Source of the DNA: Bacteroidota bacterium
Lineage (GTDB): Bacteria > Bacteroidota > Bacteroidia > Cytophagales > Cyclobacteriaceae
NCBI GenBank assembly: GCA_947470895.1
Contig: CANIVF010000003.1
Coordinates: 50,224 to 114,223 of the forward strand
DNA length: 64,000 bases
Reading direction: 5' to 3'
Below, piece by piece: positions 26,012 to 35,973 of this stretch. A model generated the notes under the pieces. It was not told the origin of the DNA, did not search any database, and was given only the letters and a program-made list of their open reading frames with translations. Position numbers and translations under genes: made by a program. Each line of letters opens with the position of its first letter. Position 1 is the stretch's first letter.

Positions 26012-27703
26012 TCAAAACTTCGCGTATTTTAATTTTCTCCAATAGGATCTTGTAAATCCAAAAACGATTACCAACGATAAGGGCATCAATAAATTGACAA
26101 TTTGCCAAAACAATCGTTCTTCTTTAATCCTCTCCTTATCAAGAGGGCGAATCTTGATTTCTTTATTGCGTGCTTTTATCAAGCCATCCTCTTCTAACAG
26201 ATAGGCCATTGAATTCAATAATAAATCCTGGTTGGCAAATGTGTATTGTGTAAACGGGTCAAAGCCAAGTGCCTGAACAGTACCATCTCGTGGATTTACG
26301 TCATTGCGGATAATATCACCATCAGCGATAACAACGAGTTTTGTAGGGGTGCTTTCTTCCAGAAAATTTTTCGAATCCGCTCCATCAGGTGCAAATCGAT
26401 TTTTGTAGAGTGAAGTGAATTTACCTTCCAACAAATATCCAATGGGTATTTTTGAATCATTGAATTCACCTGATTGAAGTTGATTGCGTAAATCATTCAC
26501 TCCTACTTTAACAGGGGCCAATGCTTTTCGTGAATAGGGAGATGAAAAAAGTAATGGAGTCTTCTTCACACCAACAGCCTTAATCGTATCCACGCTACTG
26601 GTGAACTTGACCAAAGATGCATCTAAGTTTCTCGTGATGGGGTGATCAGCATATTGATTAATCAAAGGAAAGAAAGGCCATTCCATTTGCATAATCTGAG
26701 GTTTGCCGGCATTGCTCACCACAATCGGGTATCGACCCGACACACGATCCTGAATGAGATCCTGATTGATTCTAATTCCGTATTTAAATAATTGATCATC
26801 CAGATTTAAATCATAGGGAAATGCAAAATAGTTATCGGATGAAGCGCTATCCATCACGGCATCGAGTCGATCCAGTAGAAGTAATAGTCTACCTCCTCGC
26901 ATCAGATATTGATCAAGATTATATTTATCAAGATTAGAAAATGCCTGCGTTGGCTTTGCCAGAATAAGAGCATTGTAATCGGATAGTTTTTCTTTAGAAT
27001 TTAATGCTACGTCATTAATATCATATAGCTCACCCACGGAATTTTCAAAACTTGCAATCGAAAGTCCATTCAATTCTCCATGACCAGTAACAAAACCAAT
27101 TTTCTTTCTGTCAACATTCGTTAACTTATGAATGGCGTTTGCCAACTCATACTCCACTCCTTCAATAGCTTGATTAAGCACTTCCTGAGATCCTTGCATC
27201 GCATTTCCTTTTAGAAGCATGACGCCAGTCTCCATACCTCCATAGGAAATCACTGCTCCTGGGAAAACTAATTTTTCCACTCGTTTTCCATCCTTATTTT
27301 CAATCACATTGCGTGGAGCAATGCCCTTCAAATTTAGTTGAGCAATGAATTCGTTGCGCGCCTTTTCGCCCATGGCAAGATTAGGATCAGTAAACGTATA
27401 CTGAACACGATCATCAGAATAAATTCTAAACTCTTCTAAGGTTTCCCGAATTGATTTCCTGAAGCGTTCAAAGCCGGGATTAAGTTCTCCTTCCAGATAA
27501 ACCTCCACATATACGGCATCATCAAGATTCTTAAGTAAATCTTTCGTCTGTTTCTTTATGGTATAACGTTTTTCCTCTGTCAGGTCAAGTCTAACAAAAT
27601 ACCACGATCCTAAAAAATTCAGTATCACTACCAGTAACAGCGCATTCGCCAAGATCAGCAGGTCGCCAATTTTCTTACTATGTTTCCAGCTAACTCCTAC
27701 CAT
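26012..27703 (-). CDS. gldG: Gliding-associated ABC transporter substrate-binding/membrane subunit GldG
   Basis: A 563-residue protein with membrane helices near the N-terminus (about 16-36) and C-terminus (about 537-557) and a large extracytoplasmic ABC-type uncharacterised domain between (TEEKRYTIKKQTKDLLKNL..., GFVTGHGELNG). This is the GldG architecture. With GldA and GldF it forms an ABC transporter needed for gliding in Flavobacterium johnsoniae. Its first seven bases overlap the end of gldF. Confidence 0.9.
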   Translation of the reverse strand: MVGVSWKHSKKIGDLLILANALLLVVILNFLGSWYFVRLDLTEEKRYTIKKQTKDLLKNLDDAVYVEVYLEGELNPGFERFRKSIRETLEEFRIYSDDRVQYTFTDPNLAMGEKARNEFIAQLNLKGIAPRNVIENKDGKRVEKLVFPGAVISYGGMETGVMLLKGNAMQGSQEVLNQAIEGVEYELANAIHKLTNVDRKKIGFVTGHGELNGLSIASFENSVGELYDINDVALNSKEKLSDYNALILAKPTQAFSNLDKYNLDQYLMRGGRLLLLLDRLDAVMDSASSDNYFAFPYDLNLDDQLFKYGIRINQDLIQDRVSGRYPIVVSNAGKPQIMQMEWPFFPLINQYADHPITRNLDASLVKFTSSVDTIKAVGVKKTPLLFSSPYSRKALAPVKVGVNDLRNQLQSGEFNDSKIPIGYLLEGKFTSLYKNRFAPDGADSKNFLEESTPTKLVVIADGDIIRNDVNPRDGTVQALGFDPFTQYTFANQDLLLNSMAYLLEEDGLIKARNKEIKIRPLDKERIKEERLFWQIVNLLMPLSLVIVFGFTRSYWRKLKYAKF

Positions 27704-28419
27704 TGTCTGCTGCTGATTACTGTTTTAGTACCAAACAAAATCAAACCTGCCACGCTCACAAAATAAATTACACTACGGCTGTCAATGACACCCCGACTGA
27801 GCGATTCGTAATGATATAGAATTCCTAATTGCTTAATCAATAAAGCTGCATTTCCTGCAAGGACAGATAACGAATCGAAGCCAGTATAAAAGATAAATGA
27901 TAGAAAAGCAGCCATTATAAACGATACAATTTGATTTGTCGTGAGCGAAGATGAAAACAATCCAATGGCACAAAATACCAGGGAGAGAAACATCAAACCA
28001 ACATACGAGCCGGCAACTCCGGCCGAGTCAATGTTTCCGGCAGGACTCCCTAATTTATAGATTGAATAATAATAAATTAAAGAAGGAATAAGAGCAAACA
28101 GGACCAAAGCGAAGGTGGCCAGAAACTTTCCTAATACTATACTCCAATCACTCAATGGTTTGGTAAGAAGCAATTCCATAGTGCCCATCTTTTTTTCTTC
28201 TGCAAAACTTTTCATGGTGATGGCCGGAACTAAAAAGATAAACACGTAAGGTCCTAATGAAAAAAGGGTATCCATATCGGCAAAGCCATACTCGAGAACA
28301 GAAGTATCGTTGAACACCCACATCATTAAGCCGATGCTGGTTAAAAATACACCGATTACCACATACGCAATCAGCGAATTTAAAAAGCTATTCAATTCCT
28401 TTTTAAATACCTGTATCAT
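27697..28419 (-). CDS. gldF: Gliding-associated ABC transporter permease GldF
   Basis: A 240-residue integral membrane protein with six predicted helices, of the ABC-2 permease type. MIQVFKKELNSFLNSLIAYVV and the cytoplasmic loop KSFAEEKKMGTMELLLTKPLSD are characteristic of GldF. It overlaps gldA by four bases (ATGA) and gldG by seven, showing a tight operon. Confidence 0.92.
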   Translation of the reverse strand: MIQVFKKELNSFLNSLIAYVVIGVFLTSIGLMMWVFNDTSVLEYGFADMDTLFSLGPYVFIFLVPAITMKSFAEEKKMGTMELLLTKPLSDWSIVLGKFLATFALVLFALIPSLIYYYSIYKLGSPAGNIDSAGVAGSYVGLMFLSLVFCAIGLFSSSLTTNQIVSFIMAAFLSFIFYTGFDSLSVLAGNAALLIKQLGILYHYESLSRGVIDSRSVIYFVSVAGLILFGTKTVISSRQW

Positions 28420-29342
28420 GCCTGCGTTTGATTTACGGTAAGCTCTCTGAATATTTCTTCTAGCGAACTCTCTTCTTGTCGCAATCCGCGAAGCGATAAT
28501 GAATGATCAGCTGCACAACGAAATACTTCGGCTCGTAAGTCTATCCCTTGGTGACCTTCCAAACGAAATGAAGAGGATGTTATTCGTTCCAATTTCTTCA
28601 TACCGGGAATCTGATTCAAAACGTCTTCATTCACATCACCGGAAAACTCCACGATGATAGCCAACGATTTAGTCTGGCTTCGCATCAAATGATCCACGGT
28701 ATCGTCCGCCACAATTTCACCCATATTAATGACAATGACCCGATCACACAGTGCCTGCACTTCTTGTAAAATGTGCGTAGAAAAAATCACGGTTTTATTA
28801 GCGCTGATGTCTTTGATCAATTTTCTGATTTCCAAAATCTGGTTGGGATCTAGTCCGGATGTAGGCTCATCCAGAATCAACACAGCCGGATCATGAATTA
28901 ATGCCTGCGCAATGCCTACCCGTTGGCGATACCCTTTTGATAACGCTTCGATCTTTTTATTCTGCTCACGCGTGAGCCCGCAAAGTTCAATAATTTCGGA
29001 ACTTCTGCTTTTTAATCTTGAAGATGATATACCATAAACCTTTCCAACAAAATGAAGGTATTCATGCACATACATATCCAGATACAGTGGATTATGTTCC
29101 GGGAGATAACCCGTCACTTTTCGAACCTTCAACGAATGATGAAGTACATCCAACCCATCTACGAATACTGTGCCTGAGTTTGGCGGCAAGTAGCCCGTGG
29201 CGATTTTCATCGTGGTCGATTTTCCGGCACCATTCGGGCCTAAAAATCCAACGATTTCGCCTTTGTTGATTTCAAAGGAGATATCATTCACAGCCTTTTG
29301 CTGTCCATAATACTTGGTAAGATGTGCGACTTGTAACGACAT
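28416..29342 (-). CDS. gldA: Gliding-associated ABC transporter ATPase GldA
   Basis: A 308-residue ABC ATPase. The Walker A is GPNGAGKS (35-42), the signature LSKGYRQR (134-141), and Walker B LILDEP (155-160), followed by TSGLDPNQ and the H-loop STHILQEV. It is the first gene of gldA-gldF-gldG-DUF4340. In F. johnsoniae gldA is not next to gldFG as far as I recall, so here the whole transporter is in one operon. Confidence 0.9.
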   Translation of the reverse strand: MSLQVAHLTKYYGQQKAVNDISFEINKGEIVGFLGPNGAGKSTTMKIATGYLPPNSGTVFVDGLDVLHHSLKVRKVTGYLPEHNPLYLDMYVHEYLHFVGKVYGISSSRLKSRSSEIIELCGLTREQNKKIEALSKGYRQRVGIAQALIHDPAVLILDEPTSGLDPNQILEIRKLIKDISANKTVIFSTHILQEVQALCDRVIVINMGEIVADDTVDHLMRSQTKSLAIIVEFSGDVNEDVLNQIPGMKKLERITSSSFRLEGHQGIDLRAEVFRCAADHSLSLRGLRQEESSLEEIFRELTVNQTQA

Positions 29343-29511
29343 TTTTTTAACGCTGCAAAAGTAAATTTAAAAGTTGACAGTGCACATAGTTTGGATTTAA
29401 CAAATAATTGAGAACCCATCCGGATTACTTAAACCATCTTTGGCCTATTAATTGCCATTGCAGGTAAGTCTGAATTTTAGAAATTTGCGTCACATTAAAC
29501 CTTAACGAAGC

Positions 29512-30969
29512 ATGCGTCTTTCAATTGTTTTACTATTCTGGATCATTGCTTTTAGCGCTCAGGCGCAGTCCGGATATAAGCTTGATTTTAAAATAAAGGA
29601 ATGGAAAGATACCACCGTCTATCTGGGTCATTATTACGGTGAACAAACGCGCATTATAGATACTACAAGAAGCAGCTCAACAGGTGGTTTTTCTTTCGAT
29701 AATAAGAATACGATTGCTCAAGGTGTTCATTTTCTGGTACTAAAAACACCAACCGGGTTCTCTAAAATTTTTGACTTCGTGATTGGCAAAGACCAGTTCT
29801 TTTCGATGGAAACATCTGTAGCAGATTATGTTAAGAACATGGTGGTCACAGGAGATGAGGATAATCGACTCTTCTTTCAAAATATGATTTTCTATATGGA
29901 GCGAAATGCGGAGGCTGAACCTTTTATTAAATCTTTACGTGATAGTACCCTTACCGAAGATCAGAAAAAACCGGCACGTGAAGCTTTCACAAAAGTGAAT
30001 GATAAAGTCTCGGCTTATCAGAAGGATCTGATTGCGAAAAATCCTCAGCTCCTCACAGCCAGGCTCATTAAAGCTACCATGCCTGTTGATTTACCTGCGT
30101 CACCTAAAAAAGCAGATGGCACCATCGATTCCACGTTTCAACTCCGCTATTATCGGGAACACTTCTTCGACAATTTTGATTTGGCCGATGATGCCCTGTT
30201 ACGAATGCCTCGCCCTTTCTATCAGGAAAAAATTAAAGAATACCTGAACAAATTATATGCACCAATTGCCGATACTATTGTTGTTGCTATTGACAAAATG
30301 GTGGCGAGGGGAAAGAAAAATCCGGAGACCTATAAATATCTGGTTTGGAACTGCGTCTTTACGTATCAAAACCCGGAGATTATGGGATTGGATGCAGTTT
30401 ATGTTTCGCTCTATGATAAATACTTTGCTTCCGGTGAAATGAATTATTGGATCACCGACCCGGTGAAGAAAAACCTGAAAGACTATGCTGAAAAATTAAG
30501 AAGTAGCCTGATTGGAAAAACTGGGGCAAACCTGATCATGCAAGACCAAAATTTGTTGAAGAGATCGATGTATGACATTAAAAACAAGTATACCATCCTT
30601 TTCATCTTTGATCCGGACTGCAGCCATTGCAAAGAAGAAACACCTAAACTGGTAGAATTCTACAATAAGAACCATGTTAGATTTGATGTCGAAGTGTTTG
30701 CGGTTGCTTCTGATACTTCCATGGTGAAAATGAAGAAGTTCATAAAAGACTTTAAAACACCTTGGATAACTGTGAACGGGCCTCGTACTTATTTGCCCAA
30801 GCATTATTCAGAATTTTATCATGCCGAAACAACGCCTGCCGTGTACATCTTGGATAACAGACACAAAATTATCGCTAAGAAATTGCCTGTTAAGCAATTG
30901 GAGGATTTCTTTACCAAGCATGAAAAATTCCTTCAGTCAAATCAACCCAGGAAGCAACCTGGCACTTGA
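29512..30969 (+). CDS. Exported thioredoxin-like protein (DUF4369/DUF5106 type)
   Basis: A 485-residue protein with a signal peptide ending AFSAQAQS. The N-terminal ~100 residues resemble DUF4369, the middle is helical in the DUF5106 style, and the C-terminal ~140 residues form a thioredoxin fold with CSHC at 370-373 in FDPDCSHCKEE. Such proteins act as periplasmic thiol-disulfide oxidoreductases, often related to ResA/TlpA. The cis-Pro segment ETTPAVYILD is also present. It is divergent from gldA across 169 bases. Confidence 0.85.
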   Translation: MRLSIVLLFWIIAFSAQAQSGYKLDFKIKEWKDTTVYLGHYYGEQTRIIDTTRSSSTGGFSFDNKNTIAQGVHFLVLKTPTGFSKIFDFVIGKDQFFSMETSVADYVKNMVVTGDEDNRLFFQNMIFYMERNAEAEPFIKSLRDSTLTEDQKKPAREAFTKVNDKVSAYQKDLIAKNPQLLTARLIKATMPVDLPASPKKADGTIDSTFQLRYYREHFFDNFDLADDALLRMPRPFYQEKIKEYLNKLYAPIADTIVVAIDKMVARGKKNPETYKYLVWNCVFTYQNPEIMGLDAVYVSLYDKYFASGEMNYWITDPVKKNLKDYAEKLRSSLIGKTGANLIMQDQNLLKRSMYDIKNKYTILFIFDPDCSHCKEETPKLVEFYNKNHVRFDVEVFAVASDTSMVKMKKFIKDFKTPWITVNGPRTYLPKHYSEFYHAETTPAVYILDNRHKIIAKKLPVKQLEDFFTKHEKFLQSNQPRKQPGT

Positions 30970-31081
30970 TACTCTAACTAAAGGCTTTTTAATCATTTTT
31001 AAATGCTCTTCAAAAATAAATGATGCTTGATGCAACTATTTACCCATTCTCAAGTATATAATAAGGTAAATCGACAAGATC

Positions 31082-31543
31082 ATGGCATTATTAGAGGCTA
31101 TTTTTGGAAAGAAGAAGAAAGAATTCAAAGCTTCCTGCTACATCACCAAAGAACCCCTCGAAAAGGGTTTTGGGTATTTACTCACTACAGCTCAAATCAT
31201 AACCTCGAAAAAATATTGGGACATGGTGATGACCGAGCCTGAAACCATGTCGTATACGATGTCGCATTTCAATGATCAAAGCAGTGGCACCCAGATGCGA
31301 GCAATGATATTCGAAAAATATGCAACTATATCAAAGCCCTGGATCGTTTCTGATTCGGTGATTAGTTATTTCGAAGTGGATAAAAATGAAGCGAGGGCCA
31401 ACGCAAAAAAGTGGTGGGAAACAGAAGGAACATTCATTCCTGCCAATGTGGGGCCTGCCAATCAAACGTTGAATGAAACTGTGTTCTCACACTCAAAGCA
31501 ATATGCGATACTGGAGGCGGGAAGTAAAAAAGTGAAAGGTTAA
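31082..31543 (+). CDS. Hypothetical protein, no recognised family
   Basis: A 153-residue soluble protein beginning MALLEAIFGKKKKEFKASCY. The middle has the pattern MTEPETMSYTMSHFNDQSSG. The C-terminal part carries an ARANAKKWWETEG stretch and ends KKVKG. No signal peptide, membrane segment or catalytic motif is visible. It is convergent with the polyprenyl synthase gene, overlapping it by four bases, and stands alone on its strand after the thioredoxin-like gene (112-base gap). The early Cys in ASCYITKEPLEKGFGYLL might suggest a treble-clef remnant, but there are no partner ligands. Confidence 0.65.
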   Translation: MALLEAIFGKKKKEFKASCYITKEPLEKGFGYLLTTAQIITSKKYWDMVMTEPETMSYTMSHFNDQSSGTQMRAMIFEKYATISKPWIVSDSVISYFEVDKNEARANAKKWWETEGTFIPANVGPANQTLNETVFSHSKQYAILEAGSKKVKG

Positions 31544-32514
31544 TTTTTACGATCAATCGTAAAACGCACTAAATCAGCCAGCGAAGTTTTGAAGTTGGAA
31601 TCTGGCATTTCATCGAGGATGGTAATGGCACTCTGGTAATATTGCTGCATGACCTCTTTGGCATATTCAATGCCGCCCGATTTTTTCACATATTCGATCA
31701 CTTCTTTTACCTTAGCCGAATCCTCACTTTTATTTCTAATGATGTTGATGATCCTTCGCTTCTCCAACCAGGAAGATTTTGAAAGAGCATAAATTAATGG
31801 CAGCGTCATTTTCTTCTCCTTAATATCTATTCCTAATGGTTTACCGATCTCATCGTCCCCATAATCAAAAAGGTCATCCTTAATTTGAAATGCCATACCC
31901 ACGTGCTGACCAAAATCTTTCATCTTAGCTACAACCTCGGCTGAAGCTCCTGATGAACTGGCACCTACTGCACAGCACGAAGCAATCAACGAAGCGGTCT
32001 TTTGACGGATAATTTCATAATAAATCTCTTCCTTGATATCCAACTGTCTGGCTTTCTCCATCTGCAGCAATTCTCCTTCACTCATTTCCTTCACTGCTTC
32101 GGTACAAATAGCAAGCAGTTCATAGTCCTTGTGTTCCATTGCCAGAAATAATCCCCTGGTAAGAAGAAAATCGCCCACTAAAACAGCAATCTTATTCTTC
32201 CATAGAGCATTGACCGAAAAAAAACCTCTGCGGTAATTGGAATTATCAACAACGTCATCATGCACTAGGCTGGCAGTATGAACCAGCTCAATCAACGATG
32301 CTCCACGATAAGTTGATTCATTAATTACTCCACAGGCACCAGCACTTAAAAAAACGAACATAGGGCGGATTTGCTTCCCCTTCCGTTTTATGATATAGGT
32401 CATGATCTTATCCAGCAACAATACGCGGGTTTTCATGGAAGACCTGAACTTCTGTTCGAAATCTTCCATCTCCTTGGCTACCGGTGCTTTTATAAGATCT
32501 AATTGCCTGGACAT
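31540..32514 (-). CDS. Polyprenyl synthetase (trans-isoprenyl diphosphate synthase)
   Basis: Extends isoprenyl diphosphates with IPP, probably for the quinone side chain. The start is set at the ATG at 32514 (MSRQLDLIKAPVAKEM), because the longer frame adds 23 untypical residues. It then has 324 residues. The first aspartate-rich motif is DDVVD at 86-90 followed by NSNYRRG; the second is KDDLFDYGDD with Asp213, Asp214 and Asp217. The small residues before the first motif suggest a long-chain product, so octaprenyl- or heptaprenyl-type is more likely than geranylgeranyl. Confidence 0.92.
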   Translation of the reverse strand: MSRQLDLIKAPVAKEMEDFEQKFRSSMKTRVLLLDKIMTYIIKRKGKQIRPMFVFLSAGACGVINESTYRGASLIELVHTASLVHDDVVDNSNYRRGFFSVNALWKNKIAVLVGDFLLTRGLFLAMEHKDYELLAICTEAVKEMSEGELLQMEKARQLDIKEEIYYEIIRQKTASLIASCCAVGASSSGASAEVVAKMKDFGQHVGMAFQIKDDLFDYGDDEIGKPLGIDIKEKKMTLPLIYALSKSSWLEKRRIINIIRNKSEDSAKVKEVIEYVKKSGGIEYAKEVMQQYYQSAITILDEMPDSNFKTSLADLVRFTIDRKN

Positions 32515-32636
32515 GAACTGCAATAATAAGCAATGATGGCAATTAGTAAGAACAAGTTTGCCTATAACCATTAAGTTTTTCAAAAAATCTTACTTGCTTT
32601 CCTTCAACTCCTTGAGTTATTAGTACTTTAGGGGGT

Positions 32637-33473
32637 ATGAATGTCTACGATAAATACTGGGAACAGATCATTTTTACATTGATCGTTTTGATCGTTTCGT
32701 TTGTGGTGTCTCGCATCCTCCGATACGTTATTGGAAGATTTATCCGAGGGGCAGCAAAAAAACTTAATGTCGATCCAACACGCTATAATTTTTTTAAAAA
32801 TGCTGTCGACTTTAACATTTTTCTGGTTGCCTTTATCATCATCTTCCGGTCTATTCCAGCCTTCAAAGCGGTAGGTACCACCCTGCTCACGGGGGCTGGA
32901 GTGTTGGCAGCCATTGTTGGTTTTGCTTCACAATCAGCTTTTTCCAATATCATAAGTGGATTCTTTTTGGTGATTTTCAAACCCTTTAGCGTTGGTGATC
33001 GAGTAAGAATAGGGCTACTTTATGCAGGAGATGTTGAAGACATAACCTTACGCCACACGATTATTAAAGATTTTGAGAATAGACGAATCGTTATACCCAA
33101 TAACATAATCAGTAATGAAACGATTATCAATTCTACATTAACCGATGAAAAAACCTGCATGTTTGTCGAGGTTCCCATTTCTTTTTCCGCAGACATCAAT
33201 AAAGCAATATCCATCATTCAGGAGGAAGCCACACGTCATCCATTTTGTATTGATAACAGAAACACGGAAGAATTGACAAAGGGCGATCATCCTGTAATGG
33301 TTAGAGTGCTTTCGTTTGGAGATTTCGGTATTCTACTAAGAGCTTACGCCTGGGCTACTTCGCCTAACAATGGGTTTGATCTGAAATGTGATTTGAATAA
33401 ATCAATTAAGGAAAGATTTGAGAGCGAAGGTGTAGAATTTGGTTATCCCGTGCGTGTATTGATCAATAAATAG
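32637..33473 (+). CDS. MscS-family mechanosensitive ion channel
   Basis: A 278-residue small-conductance channel. Three membrane helices occupy about 10-35, 60-80 and 85-110. The pore helix shows the Gly/Ala pattern LLTGAGVLAAIVGFASQSAFSNIISGFFLVIF, followed by the beta domain with KPFSVGDRVRIG and PNNIISNETIINS. It protects against hypo-osmotic shock in this family. It is separated by 13 bases from corA, so the two are likely co-transcribed. Confidence 0.92.
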   Translation: MNVYDKYWEQIIFTLIVLIVSFVVSRILRYVIGRFIRGAAKKLNVDPTRYNFFKNAVDFNIFLVAFIIIFRSIPAFKAVGTTLLTGAGVLAAIVGFASQSAFSNIISGFFLVIFKPFSVGDRVRIGLLYAGDVEDITLRHTIIKDFENRRIVIPNNIISNETIINSTLTDEKTCMFVEVPISFSADINKAISIIQEEATRHPFCIDNRNTEELTKGDHPVMVRVLSFGDFGILLRAYAWATSPNNGFDLKCDLNKSIKERFESEGVEFGYPVRVLINK

Positions 33474-33486
33474 AATAAAAAAAAGA

Positions 33487-34563
33487 ATGGAATCAATTAA
33501 AGGAGGTCGCAAGGCAGCGCTACATAAAGTAACGGAACGACTAACTAGTGAATTCAGGGCAAATCAGGAACCGAGTGCTGATGATAAGATCATCGTAGAA
33601 TTAATTTCCTTCAACGAAGATTCGGTTGTCATGGAAGGCAAAAAGCCTGTCGATGACTTATTGGCGATGTGCGACCATAATCGAAAAAACTGGATTAATG
33701 TGGATGGTCTAACCGATCGAAACCTGATTGAAAAGATTGCTAAGAAATTTGATCTTCATTATCTGCTAATCGAAGACATCCTGAATGTCGACCATCAGCC
33801 TAAAACAGACGAGCTTGATGATCATCTTTTCTTAACCATGAAGATGTTCTATCGATTTGATGAAGAAAAAATAGAGTATGAACATATCAGTTTTGTTCTG
33901 GGAAAAAACTATCTATTATCCTTTCAGGAAAAAGAAGGTGATATTTTTTCAGGAATACGAACACGCATCAATCAGGAAAATGGAGTGATCCGGAAACGTG
34001 GTACCGACTATTTGCTATACCGATTAGTGGATGCCATTGTTGATAGTTACTATTCGGTTTTAGAGAAAATCGGAGAACAAGTAGAATCCATTGAAGAGAA
34101 CATTTCAAAAAATCCTACCGTCAAAGACTTTCAGAAAATTCAAAAAATAAGAAAAGAGTTTATCTACCTGCGCAGGGTGGTCTATCCATTGCGAGAAGCC
34201 ATCAATAAAATTGTTAAAAACGAAAGTGGATTTATCGAAGAGAATAACGAAAAATATTTTGCTGATATCTATGATCACGTGATTCATCTCATTGACTCAC
34301 TCGATACTTATAAAGACCTTACCTCTACCATGATGGATTTATACATGAACACCATCAACTATAAAATGAATGAGGTAATGAAATTACTAACCATCATTAC
34401 TACGATATTCATTCCCCTTTCATTTATTGCCGGCATCTATGGAATGAATTTTCAGCACATGCCTGAACTAGGTTGGGAAAATGGCTACTTTGGTGTACTC
34501 GCAATAATGGGCACTATCTTTGTGCTCATGATTGTCTACTTCCGCTACAAGAAGTGGTTCTAA
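33487..34563 (+). CDS. corA: Magnesium/cobalt transporter CorA
   Basis: A 358-residue pentameric Mg2+ channel. A large cytoplasmic domain with long helices precedes two C-terminal membrane helices; the first ends with the selectivity motif GMN in IYGMNFQHMPELGWENGY. The last residues KKWF are basic, as is usual. It lies 13 bases after the MscS gene and ends three bases from the convergent CNNM-type gene, which belongs to the CorB/CorC family, also linked to Mg2+. Confidence 0.95.
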   Translation: MESIKGGRKAALHKVTERLTSEFRANQEPSADDKIIVELISFNEDSVVMEGKKPVDDLLAMCDHNRKNWINVDGLTDRNLIEKIAKKFDLHYLLIEDILNVDHQPKTDELDDHLFLTMKMFYRFDEEKIEYEHISFVLGKNYLLSFQEKEGDIFSGIRTRINQENGVIRKRGTDYLLYRLVDAIVDSYYSVLEKIGEQVESIEENISKNPTVKDFQKIQKIRKEFIYLRRVVYPLREAINKIVKNESGFIEENNEKYFADIYDHVIHLIDSLDTYKDLTSTMMDLYMNTINYKMNEVMKLLTIITTIFIPLSFIAGIYGMNFQHMPELGWENGYFGVLAIMGTIFVLMIVYFRYKKWF

Positions 34564-34566
34564 CTT

Positions 34567-35853
34567 CTACTTTCCATTAACCAAACGAACTTCCACCATT
34601 TCAGGGAGAGTCTGGATGATTTTCAGAATCTTTATCTTGTAATTGAATAATTCAAACTCTTCTCCTTCTTTCAGTGCAGGATGCTCATAGGTAAGTAGGC
34701 CGGCAAGTGTTTCGTATTCCTCTGCTTCCGGAAAAGGAACTTCCAAAAGTTTGTTGATATCATGAAGCGAAGATTGAGCGGCAATTTGAAATGCATGCTT
34801 TTCCAGTGGCACCACGATCTGTTGTTCCTGATCGTGCTCGTCCTGGATGTCACCCACCAATTCTTCCAGAATGTCCTCGAGTGTAACCAGGCCAATGACG
34901 CCACCAAACTCACTGACCACAAAAGCCATCTGGGTTTTTCTGCGCTGAAATTCGCGTAGCAATAAATCAATCGGTTTTGTTTCAGGGATGAAGTGAACGG
35001 GACGCATAATATCCTTCAGCGATTTTCCTGAATTGGTTATGTGTGAAGAGATGATGTCTTTAGCATGAACAACGCCAATGATCTCGTCCTTCGAATTTTC
35101 ATAAATAGGATATCGCGAATAGCTTTCCCTCAAGATAATATTGACTGCCTCCTCAATCGTGGTTTCTGCTTTGATCATGGTCATCTTCATGCGCGGTATC
35201 ATCACCTGGCGTGCCACCCGATTATCAAAATCAAAAACGTTCTGAATCAACTCACGTTCTGAAGTTTCAATCGCACCACCCTCTTCACTTTCGGCAATGA
35301 TGAGCTTAAGTTCTTCTTCAGAGTGTATCTCGGTTTCGCTCATTGGTTTGATGCCAAATATTTTAAGAATCAGGTTTGCCAATCCGTTAAGCAACCAGAT
35401 AAAAGGACGGAAAACAAAATAAAATATGCGAAGCGGAATAGATACTCTCAACGTGGTGGAGGCCGGATAGCGAATGGCTATTGATTTAGGGGCTAGTTCT
35501 CCAAAAACAATATGAAGCACAGTGAGCATGGCAAAAGCTATGGGTATAGCTACACTATGTGCCGCAGCTTCGCTCATTTGAATCCCAAAAGAACTGATCA
35601 TGTCGAGTATGATTTCTGACATTACCCCTTCACCAATCCAACCTAAACCTAAGCTGGCCAAGGTAATACCGAGCTGGGTAGCCGCCAGATATCCATCCAG
35701 GTTAATGATGATTTTTTTTGCTGCCTCTTTAGAAAGATTCCCTTTCTCTAATGCAATTTGTGAAGATCTCACCTTGACGATAGCAAACTCTGCAGCTACA
35801 AAGAATCCGTTCAGAAAAACGAGAAAGAGCGTTATAAATAAATCAAAGGTCAT
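34567..35853 (-). CDS. CNNM/CorC-type transporter with CBS pair (hemolysin-like)
   Basis: A 428-residue membrane protein: a DUF21/CNNM transmembrane domain (about 1-190, with FFVAAEFAIVKVR and GWIGEGVM), two CBS domains (about 215-335) and a C-terminal CorC_HlyC domain. The family is annotated as hemolysin but is now associated with Mg2+ efflux or its regulation. It is convergent with corA with only three bases between the stops, which gives a local Mg2+-transport pair. Confidence 0.9.
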   Translation of the reverse strand: MTFDLFITLFLVFLNGFFVAAEFAIVKVRSSQIALEKGNLSKEAAKKIIINLDGYLAATQLGITLASLGLGWIGEGVMSEIILDMISSFGIQMSEAAAHSVAIPIAFAMLTVLHIVFGELAPKSIAIRYPASTTLRVSIPLRIFYFVFRPFIWLLNGLANLILKIFGIKPMSETEIHSEEELKLIIAESEEGGAIETSERELIQNVFDFDNRVARQVMIPRMKMTMIKAETTIEEAVNIILRESYSRYPIYENSKDEIIGVVHAKDIISSHITNSGKSLKDIMRPVHFIPETKPIDLLLREFQRRKTQMAFVVSEFGGVIGLVTLEDILEELVGDIQDEHDQEQQIVVPLEKHAFQIAAQSSLHDINKLLEVPFPEAEEYETLAGLLTYEHPALKEGEEFELFNYKIKILKIIQTLPEMVEVRLVNGK

Positions 35854-35973
35854 ATTGGCGCAAACGACAAATTTAAAAAGATTTAAGGGGAAAAATGGCT
35901 TATTTTTTACATGTGCCTTTTGAGGCCAAAAAGAAACCTTATATATTTAGGGTGCCCCAAAACCTAATTCTCT

